Positions 20,292 through 30,141 are shown, counted from the stretch's first letter. The stretch is DNA of 64,000 nt from Oleiagrimonas sp963817755 (GCA_963817755.1 CAWFPB010000002.1:620001-684000); one strand, 5' to 3'. The notes: generated from the letters alone by a model not told the origin. Numbers and translations: made by a program.

Positions 20292-21392
20292 TCAGTCGGT
20301 GTCGAACAGTCCCTTCAGCTCGTGCGGTTCGCAGCGCAGGTATTGCGGCGGGGCGTGCACTTTCGCGCCCAGCCTGGCCGCGGCGTGCCAGGGCCAGCGC
20401 GGGTCGTAGAGCATGCCGCGGGCCAGGGCCACGGCATCGGCCCGGCCCTCGGCGAGGATGGACTCGGCCTGTTCCGGCTCGGTGATCTGTCCCACGGCGA
20501 TCACCGGCATGGCGACCGCGGCCTTGATGGCCTCGGCGAAATGCACCTGGTAGCCGGGTCCGAGCTCGATCTTCTGCGCCGGGTCCAGGCCGCCGCTGGA
20601 GACGTGGATGAAGTGGCAGCCGCGCGCATCCAGGGCCTTGGCCAGCGCGATGCTCTGCTCGATCTCCCAGCCGCCCTCGACCCAGTCGCTGGCGGATATG
20701 CGGATGCCCACGCTCATGCTGTCGGGCACCGCCTCGCGCACCGTGTCGAAGATCTCCACGGTCAGGCGCATGCGGTTCTCCAGGGAACCGCCGTAGGCGT
20801 CCTCGCGCGTATTGCTCAGCGGCGACAGGAACTGGTGCAGCAGGTAGCCGTGCGCGGCGTGGATCTCGATCAGGTCCAGGCCCAGCCGGTGCGCGCGGCG
20901 TGCGGACGCGGCAAATGCCTGCTTGACCGTCTCGATGTCCTGCACCGTCATGGCATGCGGGATCGGGGTGCCCTCTTGGAACGGGCGCGCGGATGCGCTG
21001 ACCGGGCGCCAGCCGTCCGGGCTTTCCGGGTCGATCGACTGGCCGCCGGCCCACGGGCGCGCGGTGGAGGCCTTGCGGCCGGCGTGCGCGAGCTGGATAC
21101 CCAGCGGCATCGGCGAGAAGCGACGCACGGCGCCCAGCACCTTGCCCAGGGCCTGCTCATTGGCGTCGCTGTACAGGCCCAGGTCGGCGTGGGTGATGCG
21201 CCCGCGCGATTCCACCGCGGTGGCTTCGAGCAGCAGCAGACCGGCGCCGGACAGTGCCAGTTGGCCGAGGTGGATCAGGTGCCAGTCGCTGGCGCTGCCG
21301 TCGTCGGCCGAGTACTGGCACATGGGTGCGACGACGATACGGTTGGCAAGGTGCAGCGGGCCGAGCTTCAGCGGCGAGAACAAATGGCTCAC
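20292..21392 (-). CDS. Old Yellow Enzyme family NADPH:flavin oxidoreductase (YqjM/XenA class)
   Basis: 366 residues. It shows the YqjM/XenA subgroup signs: VVAPMCQYSADDG with the redox-modulating Cys25, HAGRKAS, IHAAHGYLLHQFLSPLSN, and a C-terminal VALARGMLYDPRWPWHAA. Members reduce activated C=C bonds of enones and nitro compounds with FMN and NADPH. The start is GTG 21392 with AAGGAA upstream. It lies 63 bp downstream of an MFS gene on the same strand, but functional linkage is unclear. Confidence 0.92.
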   Translation of the reverse strand: MSHLFSPLKLGPLHLANRIVVAPMCQYSADDGSASDWHLIHLGQLALSGAGLLLLEATAVESRGRITHADLGLYSDANEQALGKVLGAVRRFSPMPLGIQLAHAGRKASTARPWAGGQSIDPESPDGWRPVSASARPFQEGTPIPHAMTVQDIETVKQAFAASARRAHRLGLDLIEIHAAHGYLLHQFLSPLSNTREDAYGGSLENRMRLTVEIFDTVREAVPDSMSVGIRISASDWVEGGWEIEQSIALAKALDARGCHFIHVSSGGLDPAQKIELGPGYQVHFAEAIKAAVAMPVIAVGQITEPEQAESILAEGRADAVALARGMLYDPRWPWHAAARLGAKVHAPPQYLRCEPHELKGLFDTD

Positions 21393-21455
21393 GAAGGGTT
21401 CCTTGGCGGGTCGGAAGGAGGCAGATGATCAGGATGGTGGTGGCAGGGCGGCGAC

Positions 21456-22733
21456 TCAAGTCCCGCTGCCCGCATCCGGCTCGCTGGCAGCCGGGTGCGC
21501 GAATGCCTCCTGTTCGGCCTCCACGGCCGGATGCATCTCCATGGCCGCGGGGGTGGTGCGCAGCATCGGAACGAATTCGCTGGTTTCCTCCAGTTCGCGG
21601 CTGAAGGTCAGCAAGCGGTAGCCGACATAGGCCGCGGTCGCGGCCATGCACAAGGCGCACCATGCAAACAGCGAGGAGGGACCGAAGCGGGTCATCAGCA
21701 GGCCGGCCAGGACGGGGCCGACGGCCGCGCCCAGGCCGTTGACCAGCAGTACGCTGCTGCTGGCAGGCAGCAGTTCTTCGCCGGACACGAAGTCGAGCAG
21801 GTGCGCGACGACGATGGGGTAGATGGCGAAGGCCATGCCGCCGAACACAAACAGCAATACATCCTGCATGAACGGTGCATGCGGGAACATCGGCAACAGG
21901 GCGGCGGCGATGGCGCCGGCGGCGCTGGCCGCGATCAGCATGATGCGGCGGTCGTGCCGGTCCGAGAAACGCCCCATCGGCCACTGCAGGGCCACGCCGC
22001 CGAGGATCAGCAGGGTCATCCAGTTGCCGATGCCGTCCGCACCCAGGCCGGTGGAAGCGGCATAGACCGGTGCCAGGCCCCAGATGGCTCCCATGGTCAG
22101 CCCCGAGAGCAGGGCGCCCGCCGCCGCACTCGGGGCGATCTGGTACAGCCGGCGCAGGCGCAGCCGGGGCATCGACGCCACCTCCGGCTGGCGCATGCGC
22201 GTGGCCAGTACCGGCAGCGTGGACGCGCACACCAGCAGCGCCACCAGCACGAAGAACATCGCCTGGCTCGTCACGTGGACATGCAGGAACTGCTGGCCCA
22301 GCGCCAGGGAACCCAGGTTCACCACCATGTAGACGGCAAAGATCCGGCTGCGCTGTGCGGCCTCGGCCTGGCTGTTGAGCCAGCTCTCGATCACCGTGTA
22401 CAAGCCGACCACGGCGGTACCGATGCCCAGGCGCAGCGCAAACCAGGCCCAGGGGTGCGTGGTCAGTGACAGCAGCAGCACCAGGCAGGCGTAGGACGTG
22501 GCGCAGAAGGCAAAGGCACGGATATGGCCGATGCGCCGTACCAGCGAGGCGATCACGAAGGTGCCGGCCAGGAAACCGGCGAAATAGGCCGACGTCATGG
22601 CGCCCAGCATCGCGCTGGAAAAACCCAGCGTGCCGCCGATCACCGGGATCACGGTGCCCAGCAGCCCGGTGCCGAGCAGCAGAAGCCCGACACCGCCGAG
22701 GAGGGATGCCAGTTGACGGGCCGTACGCATCAT
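21456..22733 (-). CDS. ycaD: MFS transporter, YcaD-like (putative osmolyte-linked)
   Basis: 425 residues and about twelve membrane segments, with the motif-A-like loop GRFSDRHDRRIM between the halves and a Glu-rich, non-membrane C-terminal tail of about 45 residues. It resembles YcaD/YfkF transporters. It begins 38 bp after the glucosylglycerol-phosphate synthase gene on the same strand. I recall a ycaD gene beside ggpPS in Stenotrophomonas rhizophila, where it was linked to osmoadaptation. A role in moving glucosylglycerol is thus a reasonable inference, not proven. Confidence 0.82.
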   Translation of the reverse strand: MMRTARQLASLLGGVGLLLLGTGLLGTVIPVIGGTLGFSSAMLGAMTSAYFAGFLAGTFVIASLVRRIGHIRAFAFCATSYACLVLLLSLTTHPWAWFALRLGIGTAVVGLYTVIESWLNSQAEAAQRSRIFAVYMVVNLGSLALGQQFLHVHVTSQAMFFVLVALLVCASTLPVLATRMRQPEVASMPRLRLRRLYQIAPSAAAGALLSGLTMGAIWGLAPVYAASTGLGADGIGNWMTLLILGGVALQWPMGRFSDRHDRRIMLIAASAAGAIAAALLPMFPHAPFMQDVLLFVFGGMAFAIYPIVVAHLLDFVSGEELLPASSSVLLVNGLGAAVGPVLAGLLMTRFGPSSLFAWCALCMAATAAYVGYRLLTFSRELEETSEFVPMLRTTPAAMEMHPAVEAEQEAFAHPAASEPDAGSGT

Positions 22734-22771
22734 CGGCGGGATGAGTCCTTACGTGGGAATGGAGGGTCCGG

Positions 22772-25105
22772 TCAGACTGGAGCGGGCAAAGGGGTGGCGC
22801 TGTCCTCGCCGGTTTCCAGGACGGCGTCGAGAAAACCCTGTCCCCAGTCGTCGACATCGTAATGCTTGACGATGTCGAACAGGCCCTGCAAACGGCTGTG
22901 GGCCTCCTGCGGATCCATATGCAGTGCACGTTCGCACACTTCGGCAAGGTCGTCGATATCGTGCGGATTGGTGAGCAGGGCGCCCTTGAGTTCGGCGGCC
23001 GCACCGGCGAATTCGGAAAGCACCAGCACGCCCGCGTGCGGATGCTCGACGGTGCCCTGCACGGCGACATATTCCTTGGCAACCAGGTTGAGTCCATCGC
23101 GCAGCGGCGTGATCCACATGACGTCGGCCACGCCGTAATAGGAGAGCAGTTCCTCGAACGGCAGGGCGCGGAAGAAAAATTGCACCGGGGTCCAGCCCAA
23201 GCGCGAGAAGCGGCCGTTGATCCGTCCCACCGCTTGCTCGATCTGAGACTGCAACTGGCGATAGACGGTCATTTCCTTGGCTGCCGGCACGCACACGCAA
23301 AACAGGGTGACCTTGTCGCTCAGGTCCGGGTTGCGCTCCAGCATGCGTTCGTAGGCCTGCAGTTTCTGCAGCGTGCCCTTGGTGTAGTCCAGGCGCTCGA
23401 CCGAAAGGATCAACTTGCGTCCGGCGAGTTCGCGGCTCAGGTGGTTGCGTCGCTGACGCGAATCCTCGGAGTCCAGCAGGCGGCGTACCCGGTTGACGTC
23501 CAGGCCCACCGGGTGGGCCCCCAGGTGCACGCGCCGCCGCCCGACGTCGATGACCCGGCTGACACGGTCCAGGCCCGCGGCGCAGCCGTAGGTGAGGAAG
23601 CGTGGCGCGCAATTTTCGCGGTGGATCACCTTCACGGGCGCCACGCCGCGCACCACGTCGACGAAATTCTCGACCTGGCGGGGGATATGGAAGCCCACGT
23701 AATCGCATTGCAGCAGGCTGCCGATGATGTCGCGGCGCCACGGCACCACGTTGAACACGTCCGCCGAGGGGAAGTGCGTATGGTGGAAGAACGCGATACG
23801 CAGGTCCGGCCGCAGTTCGCGCAGGTAGGCCGGCACCATCCACAGGTTGTAGTCGTGGATCCAGACGATGGCGTTGGGCGCAGCCTCGGCTGCGGTGCGC
23901 TCAGCGAACTGGCGATTGACGCGGCAGAACACCTTCCAGTGCTTTTCGCGGAAGCGGGCGCGCTCCCAGAAGGTGTGCAGAAGCGGCCAGAAGGCCTCCT
24001 TGGAGAAGGACTTGTAGAAGATGTCCACGTCCTTCTTGGTCAGAGCGACGCGCGAGGCGACCAGATTGGGATAGCGCGAGGCATCGACCGTGGTGTGGAC
24101 CTCGAAATCCTCGACCGACGACTTGCCGTGGATCGACCAGGCCACCCACGAACCCTGGCGACCGTCGGCGAAGAACGACAGCAGGGTGGGGATGATGCCG
24201 TTGGGTGAGCGCGGCCGGCGGCGGTGGATCTTGCCATCCTCGAGGACTTCCTCGTAGGGCAGGCGGTGATAGACCATCACCAGATCGGCCTTGCCGGTGT
24301 CGGGTGTGCTGCCTTCATCGTCGAGGTGCTCGGCATCGAGCATGTCGAAATGCGCCATGGCCTCAAGGATGCCGCCGCAGCCAGGATGCTCGGCATGCAG
24401 GGTGCGGTCCAGCTCCCTGGTCCTGCCCAGCAGAGTCGATTCGGACTTGCCCACGCAGACCCCGGCGTATCCCAGCCCGTACATGGAAAGGTCGTTGAGC
24501 GTATCGCCGGCAACCAGCACGCGATCCTCCTCGATGCCCAGATGATCGACCAGGGCGTTCAGCGTCGAACCCTTGTTGACGCCGGACGGCAGGATATCGA
24601 GGTAGCGATCGGCCGAATGCAGGAGCTCACAACCCAGTGCCTGCACCTGATGAATCAGCGTGTCGCTGATGGCGTCGCCGGAGCAGAAATAGGACACGCG
24701 CCGTTCCTGCGGAACGTCCTGGCGAACCAGTCCCTCGTGTTCGCCGATGGCGCGGGCCACCGTCTGTTCACCCGGCCAGCGTTCGGCGATATTGCGCTGG
24801 ATCGGTTCGACCGGATGGATTTCCTGGCCATCGACCACGGTCGCCCCGACGTCGCAGATGATGTAGTCCGGCTGCGGAAGCGTGGGATCGGCCAGCAGCG
24901 GCAGCACGGCCTCGAGCCCGCGCCCGGTGACGTAGACGAGCATCAGGTCCGGGCGGCGCGACAATAGTTGATACAGCTTGAGCCGGTGCCCGGGCGAGCC
25001 GGCCAGGAAGGTGCCGTCCAGGTCGGTGGCGAGCAAGCAGCGCACCGAACCGGTGACGGCACGTTCGGGTTTGGTGGTCGCCTTGGCACTTGAATCTGGA
25101 TTCAC
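22772..25105 (-). CDS. ggpPS: Bifunctional glucosylglycerol-phosphate phosphatase/synthase
   Basis: 777 residues. The N-terminal domain (about 20-275) is a HAD phosphatase of the sucrose-phosphatase type with ATDLDGTF (Asp28, Asp30) and VLVAGDTLNDLSM. The C-terminal domain (about 285-760) is a GT20 glycosyltransferase with IVWIHDYNLWMVP, HHTHFPSADVF, LSVERLDYTKG and PLRDGLNLVAKEYV. This domain order is that of the fused GgpPS, which makes the compatible solute glucosylglycerol from ADP-glucose and glycerol 3-phosphate. Trehalose-phosphate synthase is the main alternative for the GT20 part. The start is GTG 25105 with AGGAG 6 bp upstream. The ycaD-like gene follows, giving an osmotic-stress unit. 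Confidence 0.9.
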   Translation of the reverse strand: MNPDSSAKATTKPERAVTGSVRCLLATDLDGTFLAGSPGHRLKLYQLLSRRPDLMLVYVTGRGLEAVLPLLADPTLPQPDYIICDVGATVVDGQEIHPVEPIQRNIAERWPGEQTVARAIGEHEGLVRQDVPQERRVSYFCSGDAISDTLIHQVQALGCELLHSADRYLDILPSGVNKGSTLNALVDHLGIEEDRVLVAGDTLNDLSMYGLGYAGVCVGKSESTLLGRTRELDRTLHAEHPGCGGILEAMAHFDMLDAEHLDDEGSTPDTGKADLVMVYHRLPYEEVLEDGKIHRRRPRSPNGIIPTLLSFFADGRQGSWVAWSIHGKSSVEDFEVHTTVDASRYPNLVASRVALTKKDVDIFYKSFSKEAFWPLLHTFWERARFREKHWKVFCRVNRQFAERTAAEAAPNAIVWIHDYNLWMVPAYLRELRPDLRIAFFHHTHFPSADVFNVVPWRRDIIGSLLQCDYVGFHIPRQVENFVDVVRGVAPVKVIHRENCAPRFLTYGCAAGLDRVSRVIDVGRRRVHLGAHPVGLDVNRVRRLLDSEDSRQRRNHLSRELAGRKLILSVERLDYTKGTLQKLQAYERMLERNPDLSDKVTLFCVCVPAAKEMTVYRQLQSQIEQAVGRINGRFSRLGWTPVQFFFRALPFEELLSYYGVADVMWITPLRDGLNLVAKEYVAVQGTVEHPHAGVLVLSEFAGAAAELKGALLTNPHDIDDLAEVCERALHMDPQEAHSRLQGLFDIVKHYDVDDWGQGFLDAVLETGEDSATPLPAPV

Positions 25106-25363
25106 GCGGTCTCCTGGGGAAGGATCCCTCGCGGGTGCGTACGGTGGATGCGTCTGCTGCGTCGGTGTTCCCGGTCCGGGACTGAGGGTGCCGGCCCTGC
25201 GTATTCGGCCAATCGATGCGTGTCGAAGGGAGCGACGCGAGCGACCCGCGAAGGGTGCTCAAATGTATTCATACCCTAACACGAGGCCATCCGGTTCCCT
25301 TGAACCGTCATGCAACGACACATTTCCGATCATTCGTGGTTGTTTGGATGGATGGACGTCCAC
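25106..25363. other. Intergenic region upstream of ggpPS
   Basis: About 260 bp between the ggpPS start and the terminator of the next TonB receptor gene. No gene-like reading frame is convincing. An A/T-richer segment around 25260-25280 (TATGAATAC on the minus strand) could hold the -10 region of the ggpPS promoter; no clear -35 was found. Confidence 0.4.
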
Positions 25364-25394
25364 AAAAAAAAAGGCCCCGCAGTAACGCGGGGCC
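25364..25394 (-). terminator. Rho-independent terminator of the TonB receptor gene
   Basis: Read on the minus strand, GGCCCCGC (25394-25387), a 6-base loop and GCGGGGCC (25380-25373) form an 8-bp GC stem followed by nine U residues (25372-25364). It lies 25 bp after the stop of the TonB-dependent receptor gene. It is the clearest intrinsic terminator in the window. Confidence 0.92.
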
Positions 25395-25418
25395 TCAAGT
25401 TTCGCTTGTGGACGTTTA

Positions 25419-27803
25419 TTACCAGTCGTAGGCGACGGTGCCGTAGTAGTACGCGCCGCTGAAGCCGATCGGCGAGGTTTCCGGGTACGGCAGGATGATG
25501 TTGTAGGTACCCGTGGTCGGCTGGCTCTTGTCGGGATACTCGTTGGTCAGGTTCTTGCCACCCAGCGTGAGCCTCCAGTGGTTGAGCGAGTAGGTGAGCG
25601 AGGCATCCAGAATCGTCTTGGCGCCGAAGTTCTGCTCGGTGCTGTAGATGGTCAGGCCCGTGAACTTGCCGAAACGGGTGGCCTGGGCATGCGCAGACCA
25701 GTGCCCCATGCTCCAGTCCGCGCCGACGAACGCCTTGGTGCGCGGCGAGCTCTTGGTCAGGAACAGCTTCTCCTCCGAGTTGACGATCGGCAGGGTCAGG
25801 CCGGCCAGGCCCAGCTGCGGCGGGTTCGGCGCGATGCTGAGGATGGTGGTCTTGTTGTAGTTCATGCCGCCGGTCAGCTTCAGCGTGGAGCTGGAGAAGT
25901 CCACCGGGTAGGTCACCACCAGGTCCGCACCGCGGGTCCGGGTATCAACCGCGTTGTTGAAGAACGAACCGCCGTTGACGAACGGGATGCCCACCGAGGT
26001 GAGGTAGTCCTGCACCGCCTGTCCCTTGAGGCTACCGCTCAGGATGATGCGGTCGTTGATGCGCACGTTGTAGAAGTCGAGGGTCGCGTACAGGCCGTTG
26101 GACGGCGTCAGGACCAGGCCCACGCTGTAGCTGTGCGACTTCTCCGCCTTCAGCGGCTGTGCACCGAGCGCCACGGCTGCCGGATCGCTGACCGGGAAGT
26201 TGCGGACCAGGAAGGGCACGCCGTTGGTGAACAGGATCGAGGTGTTGGAGTAGTACTCCTGCTGCAGCGACGGGGCGCGGAAGCCATTGGACACCGTGCC
26301 GCGAAGGGCCACCGTCTCGTTGAAGGCGTAGCGCCCGGACAGCTTGCCGGAGGTGGTGCCGCCGAAGTCGCTGTAGTTCTCGTGCCGCACGGCCAGGCCG
26401 GCCGTGAAATTGTTGGTCAGGTCGCTTTCCAGGTCGACGTACTCGGCCGTGTTGTGGCGCGAATGGGACCCGGCGTCGCCAGGACGGTAACCCGGATAGA
26501 CCTGCGCGCCCGCTCCCGCGTACGAGGCCGCGTCACCCTGCTTGATCTCGAACTTCTGGTGGCGATATTCCAGGCCCCATGCCAGCGTGAACCCATTGGG
26601 CAGGCCGGGGAAGTCGAATTCGCGATTGAAGTCCGCGTTGATGGTGTTGTCGCGATTGCTCAGGGTGCCGATGTAGAAACCCGTCGGCGAGTTGGGATCG
26701 AGCGAATAGTTGTAGGTGTTGCTGGTGTGCAGCTTCCAGTGGTTGCCGCCGGTGGTGTAGCTGACGTCGTAGTTCCACTTGCCGACCATGCCGCGCACGC
26801 CGATGACTTCCTGGTCGTCGCGGATGGAGCTGTTCTCCATCGGCAGGAAGCCATTGGGATAGGTCGCGACGGCGCCCGGGTAGCTGGAATACTGCGACAG
26901 CGAGCGGAAGAAGCCGCCGGCCGAGACGTTGCGCTTGTTGAACAGGCTGTAGGCGTACAGCTGCGCATTGGGCGTCAGGTCGTACTGTGCGTTGATCGCC
27001 GCCTGCTTGGACTTGGTCAACGGCAGGCCGTAATGGAAGGTGACCGTGTTGTAGGTGGGGTCGGTCGGGTGGCGCGTGTCCGGTCCGGCACGGTTGGTCG
27101 GATCCTGGTGCATGAAGTTCGCACTCAGGTGCACCCAGCCCTTGCTACCCAGCTTGAAGCCGCCGTCGGCGCCGCCGTGGACGGTCTGGCCGTCGCCCTT
27201 GCTGTACTCGCCGTAGGTGACGTTGGCCGAGCCGTGTTCGGCACCACCCTTGAGGATGATGTTGATCACGCCGGCGATGGCGTCGGAGCCGTACTGCGCC
27301 GCCGCGCCGTCACGCAGCACCTCGATGTGGTCGATCGCGTTCATCGGGATGGCGTTCAGATCAACCGGCGAGGAACCGCGGCCCAGGGAGCCGTTGATGT
27401 TGACCACGGAAGTGGTATGCATGCGCTTGCCGTTGACAAGCACCAGCGTCTCGTCGGGGCTCAGACCGCGAAGCTGTGCCGGCTGGGTCGCATCGGTGGC
27501 ATCGGTAATGGAGGGCTGTGGGAAGTTGAAGGAAGGCAGCAGCGTGCGCAGTGCCGTGGAAAGGTCGGTGGCTCCGGTGCTCTTGAGGTCCTGGGGCGAG
27601 AGCACGTCGACCGGCGACATGGAGTCCGCCTCGGTGCGCGGCAGGCCTCGGGTGCCGGTCACGACCACGGTCTTGAGCTGTGTTGCCTTCTTGTTCGCGT
27701 CCTTGCTCGAATCAGCATTCTGCGCCGATGCCACGGGCATCCCGACGGTGAAAGCCACGCAACCGGCAAGCAATCCGGCTGCCAGAGTTCTGGTATTGAG
27801 CAT
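25419..27803 (-). CDS. TonB-dependent outer membrane receptor
   Basis: 794 residues. The signal peptide (1 to about 27, ending ASA) is followed by a TonB box region LKTVVVTG, a plug domain with LRGLSPDETLVLVNGKR and IEVLRDGAAAQYGSDAIAGV, and a 22-strand-type barrel ending in an aromatic residue (VAYDW). GGGGAGAC precedes the ATG. The plug resembles receptors for carbohydrates or peptides rather than classical siderophore receptors; the substrate is unknown. It stands alone, with a TTGACA promoter and its own terminator. Confidence 0.93.
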   Translation of the reverse strand: MLNTRTLAAGLLAGCVAFTVGMPVASAQNADSSKDANKKATQLKTVVVTGTRGLPRTEADSMSPVDVLSPQDLKSTGATDLSTALRTLLPSFNFPQPSITDATDATQPAQLRGLSPDETLVLVNGKRMHTTSVVNINGSLGRGSSPVDLNAIPMNAIDHIEVLRDGAAAQYGSDAIAGVINIILKGGAEHGSANVTYGEYSKGDGQTVHGGADGGFKLGSKGWVHLSANFMHQDPTNRAGPDTRHPTDPTYNTVTFHYGLPLTKSKQAAINAQYDLTPNAQLYAYSLFNKRNVSAGGFFRSLSQYSSYPGAVATYPNGFLPMENSSIRDDQEVIGVRGMVGKWNYDVSYTTGGNHWKLHTSNTYNYSLDPNSPTGFYIGTLSNRDNTINADFNREFDFPGLPNGFTLAWGLEYRHQKFEIKQGDAASYAGAGAQVYPGYRPGDAGSHSRHNTAEYVDLESDLTNNFTAGLAVRHENYSDFGGTTSGKLSGRYAFNETVALRGTVSNGFRAPSLQQEYYSNTSILFTNGVPFLVRNFPVSDPAAVALGAQPLKAEKSHSYSVGLVLTPSNGLYATLDFYNVRINDRIILSGSLKGQAVQDYLTSVGIPFVNGGSFFNNAVDTRTRGADLVVTYPVDFSSSTLKLTGGMNYNKTTILSIAPNPPQLGLAGLTLPIVNSEEKLFLTKSSPRTKAFVGADWSMGHWSAHAQATRFGKFTGLTIYSTEQNFGAKTILDASLTYSLNHWRLTLGGKNLTNEYPDKSQPTTGTYNIILPYPETSPIGFSGAYYYGTVAYDW

Positions 27804-27918
27804 GTTGTCTCCCCTACTTATGGATGTAATCTCAATGGATTCATTTAGTTACAGGAACGTCAGGACGCGACCAAGCTTGACGGTTTCAAGAGCGATCGAT
27901 ATGACGCCTGTCTGAACG

Positions 27919-27947
27919 AAGCTAGGCTCCAAGTTGAGGAGTGTCAA
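27919..27947 (-). promoter_or_regulatory. Promoter of the TonB receptor gene with dyad in the spacer
   Basis: On the minus strand a perfect TTGACA (27947-27942) is followed by a 17-bp spacer and TAGCTT (27924-27919). The spacer contains a CTCC...GGAG dyad that could bind a regulator. The predicted leader before the ATG at 27803 is about 110 nt. Confidence 0.5.
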
Positions 27948-28084
27948 CAGCAAATTCCTCACAAAAAGTTATATGTGCGTTAATAATTGCTTTCGCAGGC
28001 CCGGGAAGTACATCCTGCGGACCTGCTTGCCGGGCCCGGCTGCCATGCACGGGCCCCTGACGTCCTGAGGAACGGATCCACGAC

Positions 28085-28390
28085 ATGCCCATCTACGCTT
28101 TCCGGTGCAAGGCCTGCGGCCACGCCTTCGACCGCCTGCAGAAACTGTCCGACCCCGATCCCGCCACCTGTCCCGCCTGCGGCGAGGCGCAGGTGCAGCG
28201 GCAAGTGACGGCGCCATCGTTCCGTCTGGCCGGCAGTGGCTGGTACGAGACCGACTTCAAGAAGGACGGCGATCGCAAGCGCAACCTGGCCGACCGGGGC
28301 GAGTCCGGAAACGCTTCGGAGTCCAAGCCCAAGGCCGATGCGCCGGCGGCCTCCGCACCCAGTCCGGCGCCGCCGTCCGCCGACACCTGA
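28085..28390 (+). CDS. FmdB-family zinc-ribbon protein
   Basis: 101 residues. The first 40 or so residues form a zinc ribbon with two CxxC knuckles (FRCKACGHAF and CPACGEA), the hallmark of the FmdB/CxxC_CXXC_SSSS regulatory family. It continues with a conserved aromatic segment (SGWYETDF) and then an Ala/Pro/Ser-rich disordered tail. Function is not established. In many proteobacteria this gene lies directly upstream of aspS; here a symporter gene on the other strand separates them. Confidence 0.85.
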   Translation: MPIYAFRCKACGHAFDRLQKLSDPDPATCPACGEAQVQRQVTAPSFRLAGSGWYETDFKKDGDRKRNLADRGESGNASESKPKADAPAASAPSPAPPSADT

Positions 28391-28414
28391 ACCCGTCGTC
28401 GCCCAGGGCCGCGG

Positions 28415-29974
28415 TTACCAGAACACCGCGATGATGGCGGCGGTCGCGGCGAGAACCCCGCCGGCGGCCCACAGCACGTCGTCGGGGACCCGGCCCAGCC
28501 CCTCGCGGGCGATCAGCGCGATGCGCCGGTCGTCCGGGGCGGGCCGGTCGCGTGCGTCCAGGACCCGCATCCAGATCCAGGTGAACAGCCCGGTCGCCGC
28601 GAACACCACGCCGGCGATGATGGTGAAGTGGATGGGAATCCAGTCGGCCACGTAGGCGATGAAAAACAGCGCGCTGAACACATGGCCGCTGACCAGGCCG
28701 CGCAGCGCCGCCGACGGCCCCAGCCGTTTCGACCACAGGCCGAACAGGAACGTCGCCACCAGCGGCGAGGCGACGAAGGCGAATACCTGCTGCAGGTAGG
28801 CCCACAGGCCCTGGAAGTGCCGGATCATCGGCGCCCACAGCGCGGCCAGCAGGGTGATGACCACGGTGACGATGCGGCCGGCCCGGGCCAGGCGCTCCTG
28901 GCTCATGCCGGGCCGGCGCGGCTGGATGAAATCCATGGTCACCAGGGTGGCGGCCGAGTTGAGGGTGGCCGAGCAGGTCGACATCAGCGCCGCGATCAGG
29001 CCGGCCAGGATCAGGCCGGTGAGGCCGGTCGGGATGAATTTCTCGACCATGGTCGGGAACACCTGGTCGGGATGGGACAGGCCCGGCAGCAGCGCGCTGG
29101 CCATGGCGCCCGGCAGGGTCATCAGGAACAGCGGAAGCAATTTCAGCGAGGCGGCGATGATCGAGGCGCGCCCGGCCGAGCGGATGTCGCGCGCGCCGAG
29201 GATGCGCTGCACCACGTACTGGTTCATGGTCCAGTAGTAGAACCCCACGATCGGCAGCCCAGTGACCAGGCCCAGCCAGGGCACGCCGGGGTCGTCGATC
29301 GGGCGGATCAGCGAGAGCTTGTCCGGATGCACGGCGGCGACCACGTTGTGCCAGGAATAGTCGAACTTGCCGAACACGATGGTGGCCAGCACCGCCGCGC
29401 CGACCAGCAGCACGATCGCCTGCATGACGTCGGTGTAGACCACCGCGCGCAGGCCGCCGGCGGCGGTGTAGATGCCGGTGAACACCGCCACCATCAGGGT
29501 GGTCTCCCACAACGTCAGGCCGGGAATGAAGGTGGTGATGATCAGCGCGCCGGCATACAGGCTGCCCGCGGTGTCGAGCACGATCGACAGGAACAGCGTC
29601 ACCGCCGACAGGTACTTGCGCATGCGCGTGTCGAAGCGCCGCTCCATCAGCTCCGGCATGGTGGTCACGCGGGCGCGCATCAGCACCGGCAGCACGAACA
29701 GCGCGGCGAAGATCAGCACCACCCCGGCCATCCATTCGTAGTTGGCCGCCGAGATGCCGGTCCGGTACGCCGCGCCGGGCAGGCCGATCAGGGTATCGGA
29801 GGAGACGTTGGCGGCGAACAGCGAGAAGCCCACGGCCAGCGGCCCCAGGGTGCGTCCGGCCAGGAACAGGTCCTCGGAGGTGGTCTTGCCGCGCGCGACC
29901 CACACGCCGATCAGCGCGGTGATCGAGAAATACACGGCGATGGCCACGTAGTCGAGCGTGCCCAGATGGACCAT
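28415..29974 (-). CDS. Sodium/solute symporter (SSS/SGLT family)
   Basis: 519 residues and about fourteen hydrophobic segments. It has the family's N-terminal features (DYVAIAVYFSITALIGVWVA, FLAGRTLGPLAVGFSLFAANVSSDTLIGLPG) and the unwound-helix signature around GFYYWTMNQYVVQRILGARD. The sequence is closest in style to the SGLT-type sugar symporters. Substrate unproven. It converges with the FmdB gene and is divergent from aspS. Confidence 0.9.
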   Translation of the reverse strand: MVHLGTLDYVAIAVYFSITALIGVWVARGKTTSEDLFLAGRTLGPLAVGFSLFAANVSSDTLIGLPGAAYRTGISAANYEWMAGVVLIFAALFVLPVLMRARVTTMPELMERRFDTRMRKYLSAVTLFLSIVLDTAGSLYAGALIITTFIPGLTLWETTLMVAVFTGIYTAAGGLRAVVYTDVMQAIVLLVGAAVLATIVFGKFDYSWHNVVAAVHPDKLSLIRPIDDPGVPWLGLVTGLPIVGFYYWTMNQYVVQRILGARDIRSAGRASIIAASLKLLPLFLMTLPGAMASALLPGLSHPDQVFPTMVEKFIPTGLTGLILAGLIAALMSTCSATLNSAATLVTMDFIQPRRPGMSQERLARAGRIVTVVITLLAALWAPMIRHFQGLWAYLQQVFAFVASPLVATFLFGLWSKRLGPSAALRGLVSGHVFSALFFIAYVADWIPIHFTIIAGVVFAATGLFTWIWMRVLDARDRPAPDDRRIALIAREGLGRVPDDVLWAAGGVLAATAAIIAVFW

Positions 29975-30081
29975 GGTGCATGCGTTCGTGCGGACCCATG
30001 TTCAGGGAAACACGGGTCCCGGAGGCGATGCAAATGACCGCGGGGACCGTGTGCGGGGCCGTTTGCGGCGTATGTGCGTGG

Positions 30082-30087
30082 TAGAAT
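30082..30087 (+). promoter_or_regulatory. Candidate -10 box of aspS
   Basis: TAGAAT in the context GGTAGAATCGC, 54 bp upstream of the aspS ATG. The same string occurs before tRNA-Lys (GGGTAGAATCGC) and a close form before yebC (TTAGAATTGC). No good -35 hexamer lies at the usual spacing, so this is a weak promoter call. Confidence 0.4.
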
Positions 30088-30141
30088 CGCGGGCCTTTGT
30101 CCCGGGTTTTTCGCCCTACGCGGCGGTCAGGAGCTTCACCC

